Shown: positions 10,601 to 21,200 of the stretch, piece after piece
Position numbering within the stretch: position 1 is the first letter of the stretch
Layout of the letters: each line of letters opens with the position of its first letter
Source: Antedon mediterranea
Lineage: Eukaryota; Echinodermata; Crinoidea; Comatulida; Antedonidae
DNA length: 64,000 nucleotides
Reading direction: 5' to 3'
Assembly (NCBI RefSeq): GCF_964355755.1
Contig: NC_092677.1
Span: 1,679,001 to 1,743,000 of the forward strand
The notes under the pieces: generated by a model
Database searches by the model: none
What the model saw: only the letters and a program-made list of their open reading frames with translations
What the model was told of the DNA's origin: nothing
Program-made: the position numbers and the translations under genes

Positions 10601-11571
10601 AAATACAGTATTATTCTAATTGAAACATAGAACATCGTGAGCATGTGATCGTGAGCATGTGATCGTACATTCTTTTTAAGATTAATGTTCTTACCTTCTG
10701 TTTTCCCTAGTTTCATTGATTTCTGTTTTGGAAAAAAAAATAAACTTTTTAACAGAATGCTATAAGGGTATTGGATTAAAAATTAAAAAGGACAATTATT
10801 AGGCCTATTACATTTTACTTTTCTATACTAAACGTCAACACTTGACAATATTACATTTTATTTTTCTTTAACAAAACATTACCATTATTTGAGTCGTTGA
10901 ATGGAATCTCCGCTAATATATCACCAATGGGCTTGCCGACGTCATCGGTTCGATACCACCGCATGTATGAGAAAACTTGGTTTGGTGGTGTTAACGTACA
11001 CTTGATGGTCGCATTGGAATCCTCCTCAGCTACGGTGCTTTCTAACACTAATGTGACGCCCGTATTCTTTACTTTGAATAAACCTACTCATAAAGTTGAA
11101 TTACAGAATGTGTATGAAGCGCAAGAAGGGACGAATAAGATGAAGAATGGAGGTAAAAGAGTGGATATAGAAATACAGAGTAGGCCTACTAATGTACAAA
11201 TGCGATTAGTATATTCATTGATAATGAAACGTAATTATTAGGCCTACAGATTCAAACAATTTTGTGCGACCTTAACTAATATAATAGTGTCTAGGTACTT
11301 GATTTTGTTTCTACTGACTAAAAGGCTAACAGACATATTTTTCTATAAAAAACAAAATACTACTGTACAATGTATTTTAACGCATATTTCAACAACCCAC
11401 TCACAAAGATCGAACGTAACGATACACACACCCTTTTTTCATGAGCGACAAATAAATAATTAAGTATGCATGCTTACCTTTTGTAGCGCACACTAATAAT
11501 GCAGATATAATGATGAACACGGATATGAAGACAAGAAGAACCGACGAGTAGATATCAGTACTGTAGTCCAT
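7616..11571 (-). CDS. Ig-superfamily receptor exons (multi-Ig isoform)
   Basis: Phase-matched exons 11571-11478 (hydrophobic N-terminus), 11071-10883, 8518-8375 and 7939-7616. The second and third each code half an Ig domain. Joined in frame through a glycine codon, they form a full V-like core: 'ATIKCTL', 'YMRWYR', 'NISNVKIEDSGNYTCYV'. The fourth exon is a complete V-like domain ('DIICRYT', 'MNWHKI', 'GDEGCYECEV'). All internal borders are phase 1. The first exon starts MDYSTDIY with about 18 hydrophobic residues and could serve as a signal peptide. Downstream the message may continue to the Ig exons at 1160 and 373 (also phase 1). No transmembrane exon was found for this isoform. An additional weak exon (8944-8893, 'GYLDCTKN') could replace the first Ig half. 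Confidence 0.6.
9132..11571 (-). CDS. Putative transmembrane adaptor-like protein with YxN motifs (133 aa)
   Basis: Exons 11571-11478, 10722-10695, 10571-10465, 10099-10072 and 9276-9132 join in a perfect phase chain (1, 2, 1, 2) and close at a stop at 9132-9134, giving 402 nt. The first three acceptors have good pyrimidine tracts and the donors are GTAAG-type. The product has a ten-residue N-terminus, one hydrophobic segment (residues 11-28), a juxtamembrane Cys-Ala-Thr-Lys, then a polar tail. Tyrosine motifs are 'AIYAND', 'AAYANVS' and 'PVYTIVN': two YxN sites of the Grb2-SH2 type and one ITIM-like. This layout matches vertebrate LAT/NTAL-type adaptors, by analogy only. The last acceptor, in a GTC-repeat, is the weakest. 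The first exon is shared with the Ig isoform. Confidence 0.5.
9137..9180 (-). repeat. Ten-bp tandem repeat in the adaptor 3' coding end
   Basis: Four copies of GGTGACCAGT-type units. On the minus strand they encode the last 15 or so residues of the adaptor-like product (TGHHWSP repeats) before the stop, so the C-terminal end may be length-variable. Confidence 0.7.
10144..10450. repeat. GAT/TGA-rich microsatellite
   Basis: About 300 bp of impure GATGAT/AATGAT repeats between two exons of the adaptor-like gene. Length is likely to vary between individuals. Confidence 0.9.
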
Positions 11572-11754
11572 TTTGTGTTGTCACAAGTAACATTTAGTTA
11601 CCAAACAGTTTTGCAAAACTTTCAAAACAAGTAGTTCATCAAATAATGGAAAAAGCAGCCAAACGCTTACAGATAAATTGTCACAGTACGAAATTGCGAT
11701 GCATACGGGAATAACTGAAATACTTGTTTCTGTTTGTAATCGACTGATACTTAC

Positions 11755-11787
11755 ATTAATAGACAAGATGAAAACAAAACCTGCCAT
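11755..11787 (-). CDS. Possible alternative first coding exon
   Basis: An ATG opens 11 codons (MAGFVFILSIN) ending at a strong donor, GTAAGTATC, in phase 0. It looks like the start of a signal peptide. It does not join in frame to the exon at 11571-11478. It could join a phase-0 exon such as the weak one at 8944-8893. Treat as a candidate only. Confidence 0.25.
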
Positions 11788-12215
11788 GAAACTAAATTAG
11801 TTATGAATAATAATATAACAAACAAAACTAAACGGTTTATATCATATCACTATAATAATTTAAACAAAGGAAAAGTGAAAAATAATTTCTGTTGTCAATG
11901 TCCTTGTAAAAACCACTTTAAATGGATTTCGACCAAATATTCACCATAGATAGACCTTAGTCCACGGTAGAATCCATTAAATGTTGACCCCTGCCACAGT
12001 TTGCAACACTCGGATTGCACTTTTACTTTTATTTTTTACCATTTGTATGGTTTTACCAATTGTTTACGAGCAAACTAATTTGCATGGTGGTGTACCAAAA
12101 ATAACAATAACAATACATCTACTTCTATTTTATGTTTTATTTGACAATAACATTTATTTTGTCAATAGTTTAACACAGCTGTAATATTACATTTGAACTT
12201 AAAATCTGTTGATAT

Positions 12216-12375
12216 GAATGAGAGATAGGGTGGTCATCTCATGAGAGGTAGGTGTGGTCATCTCATGAGAGGTAGGCAGGGCCATCTCATGCGAGGTAGA
12301 GTGGCCATCTCATGAGAGATATGCGTGGCCATCTCATAATATAGGCATGGCTATCTCATGAGCAATAGAAATGGT
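12216..12375. repeat. Tandem repeat, about 24-bp unit
   Basis: Six to seven degenerate copies built on 'GGTCATCTCATGAGAGGTAG' lie between the 3' end of the mL40 gene and the Ig/adaptor locus. Confidence 0.85.
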
Positions 12376-12633
12376 CACCTCAGCAGACCACCTTAAAAAA
12401 TCTTTAACTACCTAACTTACAACCTGAAAATGAGGAATCACCATCCTGCTAGTAAATGAATACATCAACTATTGTAATTTCAGACACACTTTAAATGGTG
12501 AAAAATGATTCTCCACCAGGATGCATTTTGAAACAGTAGACAAAATGTTTTGAAAGAGTTAAAAATAGTGACTATGGTAATCTTGAAAATAAAGTGAATT
12601 ATACTATTTGCATTCTTGAAAATAAAGTGAATA

Positions 12634-15014
12634 TTACTTGTATTCTTTGGTAATATCCACATATTGTCCGTCTGGGCATTGGTGGTAATAATCAACTATA
12701 GGTGGCGTTTCCGTTGGGCCATACAAAACCAACGAGGACATCAGGTTATTATCTCTTTTTAAGGCAAGTTCATACAGTTCTTCAGATTCATATCTCAATT
12801 CTTCCAGTGCTTTTTGTTGCGATTTTCGCATAGAATCAATATATTTCATGTCTTCGCAGTGTTGTTCTAACTTGAACTTTGACCAGGCCTTTTGTAGCAA
12901 CGCACGTCTTTCATTCTCTTCGTACGTTATTTCTGGTAAATTTCTCTTCCTGAAATCAATATAATTTAGAGATTATACCAAAAATTATGATAATAATTTA
13001 ATGTTTAAACAAATGCAACAATCAGTTTTTAATAAACCCAAGATTGCCTAAACTACTAACATATAAAGTTAAGCTTTTTCTTAAAGAGTGCAATTGTTGA
13101 GCGATGTGATATGATAGACATATGAACACAAACAATTAACACCAAGCTTTAGTTGCGAATAACAGCTCTGTTCTGTTTGGGTTTTAAAATCCAATTAATT
13201 CTATTATAATATATTGTACCTTTTTTCTTGCGTTAGTTTTCGTTCTACGCTAAATTCTGCTATTGGTTTCAATTCAGCAGCTCCCATCTTGTTTTGAACT
13301 TTCTTTAATCTTTTTATCATACGCTGTTTTCTCATAATGTCCAACCTAGGATCAGCCCTCTTTTTTTTCTTTGGAGGTTCTGCACTATATATTCAAACAA
13401 ATTATTATTATTACTACATAAATTAAAAAACATCTGTTCAAATAAAATAATTTAATAATTATATTTTTATTTATTTAGCCCTATACTACTAATTGTCTAG
13501 AAAATATTCAGTTTTAAAAAATACAGTAAAAGTGAGGATTTATAATCTCAAAAATCTTTGTATAATTATAATGAAAAAAGTCCTATAATTCTATATATAT
13601 CCACTATACGACCCCCGGGAGAGGTGCGTCATGGGTGAGTCATTTAAAAATAATTGCTGACACAGGGGTGCGTTAAAAAACCTAGATGGTACGTCAAATC
13701 AATGACCAATGGTGTGTCAATGTCCGTCACTTTACCACTTAAAATATCATAAAAAATATGGTCACAGTGAGTCAAAATGGGTGCGTCATGGTCACCTAAA
13801 GGTAAGTCACATTATTGACGCATGGGTGCGTCATGGTATTCATAAGGTATGACGCACATCGGACAAATGACGCACCTCTCCCGGGGGTCGTATGGTGGGT
13901 CATACAATTCAATCAATCAATCAATCAAATAAACATTTATTTCTTTCATATTCATATTTGAGTAAAACATTATAATTTCTGATATTTTATATATAAATAT
14001 TTTTTTTTAGAGATACAGTATAATACAGTAAATCATAATGTATAAAAAAAGATGATTCAGTTATATAAAAAATGAAAGAGGCAAAAAAACCCAAGAAAGT
14101 ATCGATCTATTGGAAACAAAAATCCAATTAAAAACTTGTATGTTGGGAAGCCATGTAAGAAAATTATATACTTATTATATATATAATATAACTACACATA
14201 TTGACAAGTGCAATAGTCAGAACAACTATCTAGGGCCTACTACTTGCCTAGTACTACTAAAAAAGTATACTTACTTGAGAATTTGTGTAAAACGGAATGC
14301 TAAACCTCCTGTTTGTGTATGAAAATGGCTCCCAGAAAAACTTGGTAAACCATGTGCAACTCTAAATAAAACATTACGAAGTTTTTAAATTTTTGAATGG
14401 TTACGAAAATATAGATCGCCACTCCTTTTTTAAATTAGCATCTGAAGTTGGTCCAAATATCACTCGAGGCTCAACTTTTAAATTAAAGAAACCTAGATGG
14501 AACTCAACTAAACGGAATAATTTTTTTGATACTAGAGTAATTAACAACAAGTGGAACTCGCTGCCCGAATCTGTTGTCAATAATACTAAAATAGCAAGAG
14601 TGTAAATTCATTCAAAAACAAACTTGACAAATACACACACATATGAGAGAAGAGGCTCCCTACGAGTTTAAAAACTCATTGCCTCTTAACTTTACTAAAG
14701 GTAAGAATTGTTTTAATAAATTGGTTGTCGGGGGCCAATACTATCTTATTGGGACGAAACGACCTCATATTAATTGATATGATGATATGGTACATTTTCT
14801 TCCGCAAAATAGATACCGTATTGTAAATCGCCGCCTATTTACGCTAGGCCTGCCGATTGAGTATGTACTATTCTTCAATTTTACTTATCAAAACGTAATT
14901 GATTTTTATAAAATTACTTAGGTATCTTCACTTAAATAAATTCATTTGGTTGTATTTAACATTTCTACAATACCTAGCAGAATTTAGTAGGATCTTTGAA
15001 ATAAAAGATGCCAT
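12634..15014 (-). CDS. MRPL40: Mitochondrial ribosomal protein mL40
   Basis: Structural protein of the large subunit of the mitochondrial ribosome. Four exons, 15014-14974, 14361-14275, 13384-13220 and 12949-12634, total 609 nt and close in frame at 202 residues, close to the human length of 206. The N-terminus MASFISKILLNSAR is a plausible mitochondrial targeting peptide. The middle has the basic 'KKKKRADPRLD' block. The C-terminal half carries 'ITYEENERRALLQKAW', 'QQKALEELR.ESEELY', 'AIKRD'-like 'ALKRDNN', 'ETPPIVDYY' and 'DGQYVDITK', in the order known for mL40. The start lies 192 bp from the start of the divergent CCDC191-like gene, so both probably share a promoter. Intron 2 holds a MITE. 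Confidence 0.9.
13606..13893. mobile_element. MITE with CCCCCGGGAGAGGTGCGTCA termini
   Basis: About 288 bp with inverted ends 'TATACGACCCCCGGGAGAGG' and 'CCTCTCCCGGGGGTCGTAT'. The interior is rich in GTGCGTCA words in both orientations. A second copy is at 61229-61464. Non-coding, in intron 2 of MRPL40. Confidence 0.85.
14345..14645 (+). pseudogene. LINE 3'-end relic
   Basis: Translation on the plus strand gives 'RGSTFKLKKPRWNSTKRNNFF', 'VINNKWNSLPESVV' and, after a +1 frameshift near 14600, 'VNSFKNKLDKY'. This is the common C-terminal motif of non-LTR retrotransposon polymerases (RG..LKL.K, F..R..N.WNSLP..VV, N.FK..LD). The frameshift and the lack of upstream domains mark it as dead. It overlaps the antisense 5' exon of MRPL40 at its left end. 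Confidence 0.65.
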
Positions 15015-15206
15015 GCTTTTAAGCCACAGGCGAAACCGGTCTCCTCTCTAGCCTCGATGAGTAGACTTTCTTACAGACGTAGTCGAGTCAAGCTAACCTC
15101 TTTGCCTACAAATTTGGTATATTTTTGTTGGCCCCAGCAACATTACGCTAAAACTTCTGTCTCTTCTCTGCGCCTGATGTATCTTGTTTTTTTGTGGCAA
15201 ATTTAG
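15015..15206. promoter_or_regulatory. Probable bidirectional promoter MRPL40 / CCDC191-like
   Basis: Only 192 bp separate the two divergent start codons, so both 5'UTRs and the core promoter elements must lie here. No TATA box is evident. The segment is less AT-rich than its surroundings. No specific factor site is claimed. Confidence 0.6.
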
Positions 15207-18200
15207 ATGTCTAATCCGAATTCTGACGTTTACAAATGGAGGCGATGGTCCTCAAAACCTTCAATTGCTCATGTATGTAATATTCCAGACCTTGTTTTTA
15301 GTGTAGGATCTGGGAGTTAATTAATCGTGGATCCTAGCTAGCTACGCTAGCTGTCTATAGGCCTGGCCCTAGGCTAGTAGGCCTAGGCCTAGCTATGCCT
15401 AGGCTAGGCCTACTACTAGCCTAGAGGCTAGGCCTAGTAGGCCTAGCCTACTACCGTAGTAGGTAGGCCTGACTAGGCTAGCTAGGCCTGCTCTACTCAC
15501 TACGGGAATCCCTCACTACTAGGCCCAGCCTAGTAGTACTAAAGTCGCCCCATCGCAAAGTCGCCCCATACAAGGTCGCCCCATTGCAAAGTTGCCCCAA
15601 CGCAAAGTCGCCCCATCGCAAAGTTGCCCACGGTTGGTTTAATTACGGTATGAAGCGGCACCATTTTAATCATATCGGTTGCGTTTGATATCGATCGCGT
15701 TGTTACTTTGGTCATTATAATGTTTATCCTACATAATTTGTGTTTTAATTTTTATTTTACAGGTTTTAATGGAGTGATGTGCTTTTAAATATCATTAAAA
15801 AATAGTTCCTTGTTTGAAAGTTCTAAAAAGATTATCCCTCATTTATAGTTTCGAAAATGTTAATTTAATATGATTTTAAAATTAGTTACCAGAGCCACAA
15901 TTACGAATCTTTCTTCAACCTACAAGTCGATACCAGCTCAGCTCAACTGTACAAATTGTTCAAATTTCGCACAACAACCCACGCAAATCTAGCCCGAGCC
16001 TATATGTAAATTTAACAATAATAAAAGAAATTGGTTAGCTTTGAAATAGTCCTAGATAAATAATTTTTCATTTTGTAATTTTACTCCTTTTTTACTTCCA
16101 TGCAGACACAAGAGAAAAGAGAAGATGACATCCAACACTGGATAAAGGCAAGCCATTTAAAGGCGAGCCATTTAAAGGCGAGCCATTTAAAGGCGAGCCA
16201 TTTAAAGGCGAGCCATTTAAAGGCGAGCCATTTAAAGGCGAGCCATTTAAAGGCGAGCCATTTAAGGCGAGCCATTTAAAGGCGAGCCATTTAAAGGCGA
16301 GCCATTTAAAGGCGAGCCATTTAAAGGCGAGCCATTTAAAGGCAACAAGCCATTTAAAGGCGAGCCATTTAAAGGCGAGCCATTTAAAGGCGAGCCATTT
16401 AAAGGCGAGCCATTTAAAGGCGAGCCATTTAAAGGCGAGCCATTTAAAGGCGAGCCATTTAAAGGCGAGCCATTTAAAGGCGAGCCATTTAAAGGCGAGC
16501 CATTTAAAGGCAAGCCATTTAAAGGCAAGCCATTTAAAGGCAAGCCATTTAAAGGCAAGCCATTTAAATTAATTTTGCAAAATATATATAATGATCAGTC
16601 CATTTTATTTGGATAGATCATTAAGGTTTAAAAAAAACTTGAATGGTGTTCCATTATTTTAACAACTTTACCCTTTAATACATACAGCTTTTGCAACTTG
16701 TTAGTAATGATTTTTAACATTAATAACTTGTAACATTAATGTTTTGTAACATTGTGTTTTAGAAAGTAGAAGCAGCATCTGATCAAGCAGCTGCTATCAC
16801 ATTTGGACAATCACAAAAGTATCCAATAAAAAGTGGTCATGGGAATGCCATGGCAACAATTGCTGCTTTACAGGATAATAATGAGGCACAAACTGAAGGT
16901 AAGTAGCATTATCGTCTTGGTAGGTACTAGTATATTCACATTGTGAGGCAGTATGCTCATTGTAGTAGTATGCTCATCTTCGGAAGTAGTGTGTTCATTA
17001 AGTAGTATGTTCAGCTTGTGAGGTAGAATATTCATCGTGTTAATGTTAGGTACAGTAGCTTCAAAGTGTTGAAAGCAACTATATAAATTCAATTTTTTTT
17101 CTATTTTCAGTTTAATTAAATTTTTTTCTCTTTAAAATGACAGCACAGGATCTTTTAAACCAATGGATGGTAGAGAAGTTAAAAATCGATGACTCAGATT
17201 TAAGGTTTGATGATGAAGAGGAGGAGTTGTTGAAAGGATGTAATGGGATAAATGAACCAAAGAAAACAGACCTAGAAACAATACTGAATGTGGACTTCAG
17301 TGAATCTAGTTTGTTTGATCCGTACGATGGTCTAAAATCTGAAGGTACGTTTATCCTTAATACAAACGGGAGAATTTACTTTTTTGTTAAACCAAAAACA
17401 CAATATGCAGTCAATATGTAGAAATACCTACAAGACATTTCGTTGACATGATTCAACAAAAAAGTAAATATTCCAGTTTGTATTGAATTTGGAACCAGAT
17501 GAACTTATTCAATGATATGATTAATATTTATTTATTCCAATTCTAGAAAAAAAATAACAAAATATCATTGTGAAAACAGAAATCAATCAATAAAATGATG
17601 TGCACATATTTACATTGAATATTTTTTTTTATTTACTGTATAATTACTATTTTATGAGTTTCAGATATATTTAATGAAATTGACAGCAGAGATGAACATG
17701 AAACGGTTCAAGGAATCTTAGAAAGCATGTTAAACCAGGAGTTTGTTGAAAAATCATTTAAAAAGCAGAACCTTGGATTGGAAAAGAAACACAAAGATCC
17801 AAAAACAACAATGCAAGCACGACAAAATCAAGTAAGTCTTTACTTAGTGAGTTATTGAGTACATGTATATTCTAGACTAGTGGTTGTACAGTACCAGTAT
17901 TCACCGTTCAAACAGTTAACACTTAAAATTTACCAAATGTCCTATTCTAAATCCTCAAATATTTATTGATTTTAGTGGAATACAGTACTTAGTAGTTAAG
18001 GGAAACATCTTTCTTACTTAAGTATGTCCTTAAGTTTCTACAGTAAAATATTATTTTGAATTTTGAAGGTCAGAGCAAATAGATTGAAAAGACGGCAAGA
18101 AAAAGAGGAAAAGCAAAAAATACTTCAAGCCAAGAAATATGCACAGTTCCAGGCAAAACAAATTGTTTTAAAGGATGAACAAGAGAAGAAAATGAAGTCT

Positions 18201-21200
18201 AAAAAAGAAGAGAAACTCATCAAACAAGAGATGGCTAAAATCAGGAAAGAAATGTTAGAACAGAGACGTCTGGAAGAGGAGGCTAAACTAGAAAAGAAAC
18301 ATCTGGAAGAGGAGGCTAGAGTAAAGGATAGACTAGAAAAAGAAAGACAAATATCAGTTAGGGAAGAAGCAATAAAACAGCTTAAAAAGGAAGAAGAAGA
18401 AAACAAAAGAAGAATAGAAGAAGAAAGAATAGATTTATTGAAGAAAGTGCATGATCAGAAAGTTTCTAAACAAAAAGAAGAATTAAAGGTAATAACCAAT
18501 GTTTAGCCTGTTTGTAGCCATCACATTTACATAATCTATTTTTAGCCTGCAAAAATACATGTTTCTTTTATTCTATTTTTAGATTCTTAAACAACATTTC
18601 TCTGCCTGGTACAAACTAACACTAAATAATCGCTTAAAAATTGGTAAGGCACGTGCTGTAGCTGACTGGAGATGCATGCTGCGTGCCTGGAATGCATGGA
18701 GATCATACGTCTACGCAGCGACTGCAGAACGCGATTTGAAAGAAACAGAATGGCACGTTAAAGAATCTCAAAGGTTAGATTATCATTGTAAAATAAGAGG
18801 ACATTTTTAAAGAATTTTATTGTTGATATGAAGTTTGATATAGATATTATATTATATATATATTCTGTGAAGCTCTTACTCCCTGCATAAGTACATTCCT
18901 AGCAATCACTATCATCTATTTTTCCAAGTTAAGATCTTTTACTTATTTTACTTTCAATTGCTTTTTTTATTTTATTTATTTCATGGATTACTTTTATTTT
19001 TATGTGGAGCGCATAGAGGCTTTATGCATTATGCGCTTAAAGTCCAAATTTATTATTATTTACAGAAAGCTAACTTTAGCAGATAAGTTCAGTCGACACA
19101 AGATGTTAAGGAAGCATTTTATGGCCTGGTACAGTATCACACAAGCTGAACTAAGATCAAATGCACTATTTAAGGATAAAAACACAACACACAATAAGAT
19201 GGCTATGTTTCTGGAGGCAGCTGCATCTGGAAAGCTATGGATGAATAGAGAACAAGAACCGAATATGGAGGCGGATTGGGATGGCCATAGGAATGAACCT
19301 AAGATGCCCAACTCAAGTAAAAAGTCCAACAGGCCAGACTCAAATAGGCGTCGAAAAAAGTCTGAATCGAACTCTAAACAAGTTGTAAGACAAACATTAT
19401 TCTTAAGCTTTATCTACACTATCAAGCTAGTTCGAAAAAAAAAGTGTGATGTGCCCAAATATGGTAGTGATATGACATCACCATGTCTATATATGGGCAC
19501 ATCACATTAAGTTTGTGTAGACAGAGGTTTAGATTAGATTATTTGTAGATTTACTGTAGGTTAGCATGCATTGTATATTGTAAACAGTACTGTAGGTAAT
19601 TATTGGTTTTAGCCTATGTTTAGATATTTAAAACAGGACCAGATTCTCCATCATATAACTTTTTTCAATTAAAAATAATGATAACAAAACAATTAACATT
19701 TATATAGCCTATATTTCTATGATAAGATCATAATCAGCAGTGCTTCCAATACTTTTTTGAATATGTTTTGTTATATAATGTATATAATATTATGTCTTTA
19801 TAAATTCTGTTGAATCTACAGTACTGTAGCATACATTCTCTTCTGGTATTATAAAGTTTGTAAGCCAATTCTTATTGATACTGTAGGAGGATATGCTTGC
19901 TGACCCCGGCAGAACAAACATGACACAAGCTGCTTCAACAACCCGGTCAGAGGTCAGTGATGGTGATAATAAAAACCAAAAAAGAAATATAGAAAAACCA
20001 AGACATGCCTGGCAAGTAACAAGAAAACATACCAAACTTACCAAAGATGAAATCGCTAGTTTTCAACTGGAAGAAAATCGAACAGATTGCAATAACTCGG
20101 GTGACAAAAACGACAAACGTTCACCGAGATCAAAACAAGCGATTAAGTATACTGTGAACAATATAGAACATCGCTACGCAGCTCAACAGAAGATATTAGC
20201 AGATCAGCAGGTACAATTGAAGGAACAGCATCGAATGATTGAGGAGTTGATGGCACAGCAACGACAAAAGGCACTGAGCCATGAACTAGCTAACGTGCAG
20301 GGAACTAATTTTGGAGAAGCTGGTCTTAGAGACGATGGTCTTAAGGATGGGCTCAGTGATAGACTACATAATCCAGACACAGCAAGGTAAATGTTCCTTC
20401 CAGACTGCTCCCAGTTTACGTCAATTTTTAATATTGCTTATATATTAGTAAAGACTAGTATAGTTAAGTTAAGTTAAGTAAATAAGGTTGACAATTAATG
20501 TCTTGACATCTCGGTTGATGCTACAAAATTCTGGAGAAGAACTTTACTAAGTCAATTTAAATCTAATTTTTATATATTAAATTATTTTATTATTTTTACT
20601 TTTTATTGTAAAGGACACAGACAACATCAACTTCTAGGTCTGATAGTTCTGAAATAAGTGCAACATCAAAACCTGACTCTACTAGAACAGCTAGCACTGT
20701 ACCACTACTCAAAGGGATGGAAGAAAGGGCAAAGGAAAGAGCAAAACGAAAAGCAGAAATAGAAGAAATAAGACGCAAAAAGGAAGAGCAACAATTAGTA
20801 TGATATTCATTTTATTTCAGAAACAATTTCATTAATACATTAATTAATGAGTAATGTGTTTTTCATGGTTTTTTGCCTTTATTGTATACCAGACAATTTT
20901 ATAATGTAGGTTAAATTAACTTTTTATAGGCCAAAAGAAAAGAGGAAGAAGAGAGAAAGCTAGCAGAAGAAGAAGCAGAGAAAAGGGCAAGAATTGAGAA
21001 AAGAAAAGAAGAAAAGAGACTTGCACAACAGGTAATGACATTGTACTGAATAGGATATTAGTTGGGATTCCATATTTTAATTTATGAGTGAGTGATTGGC
21101 CGAGCAGTTAAGTGGAACCGTAATTATGTAGCCATAACATCGACAGGGGCTCGAGGCTCACTAACTCCATGGTTCTGGTGGTAGAACGAGTCTTCTCGGA

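Noticed and set aside
16081-16558. Minus-strand open frames encoding (KWLAF)n and (NGSPL)n repeats
   Set aside because: They are readings of the 15-bp minisatellite. The unit length is a multiple of three, so long frames arise on both strands without being genes.
18125-18406. Minus-strand Ser/Phe-rich open frame
   Set aside because: Antisense shadow of the Lys/Glu-rich coiled-coil exon of the CCDC191-like gene.
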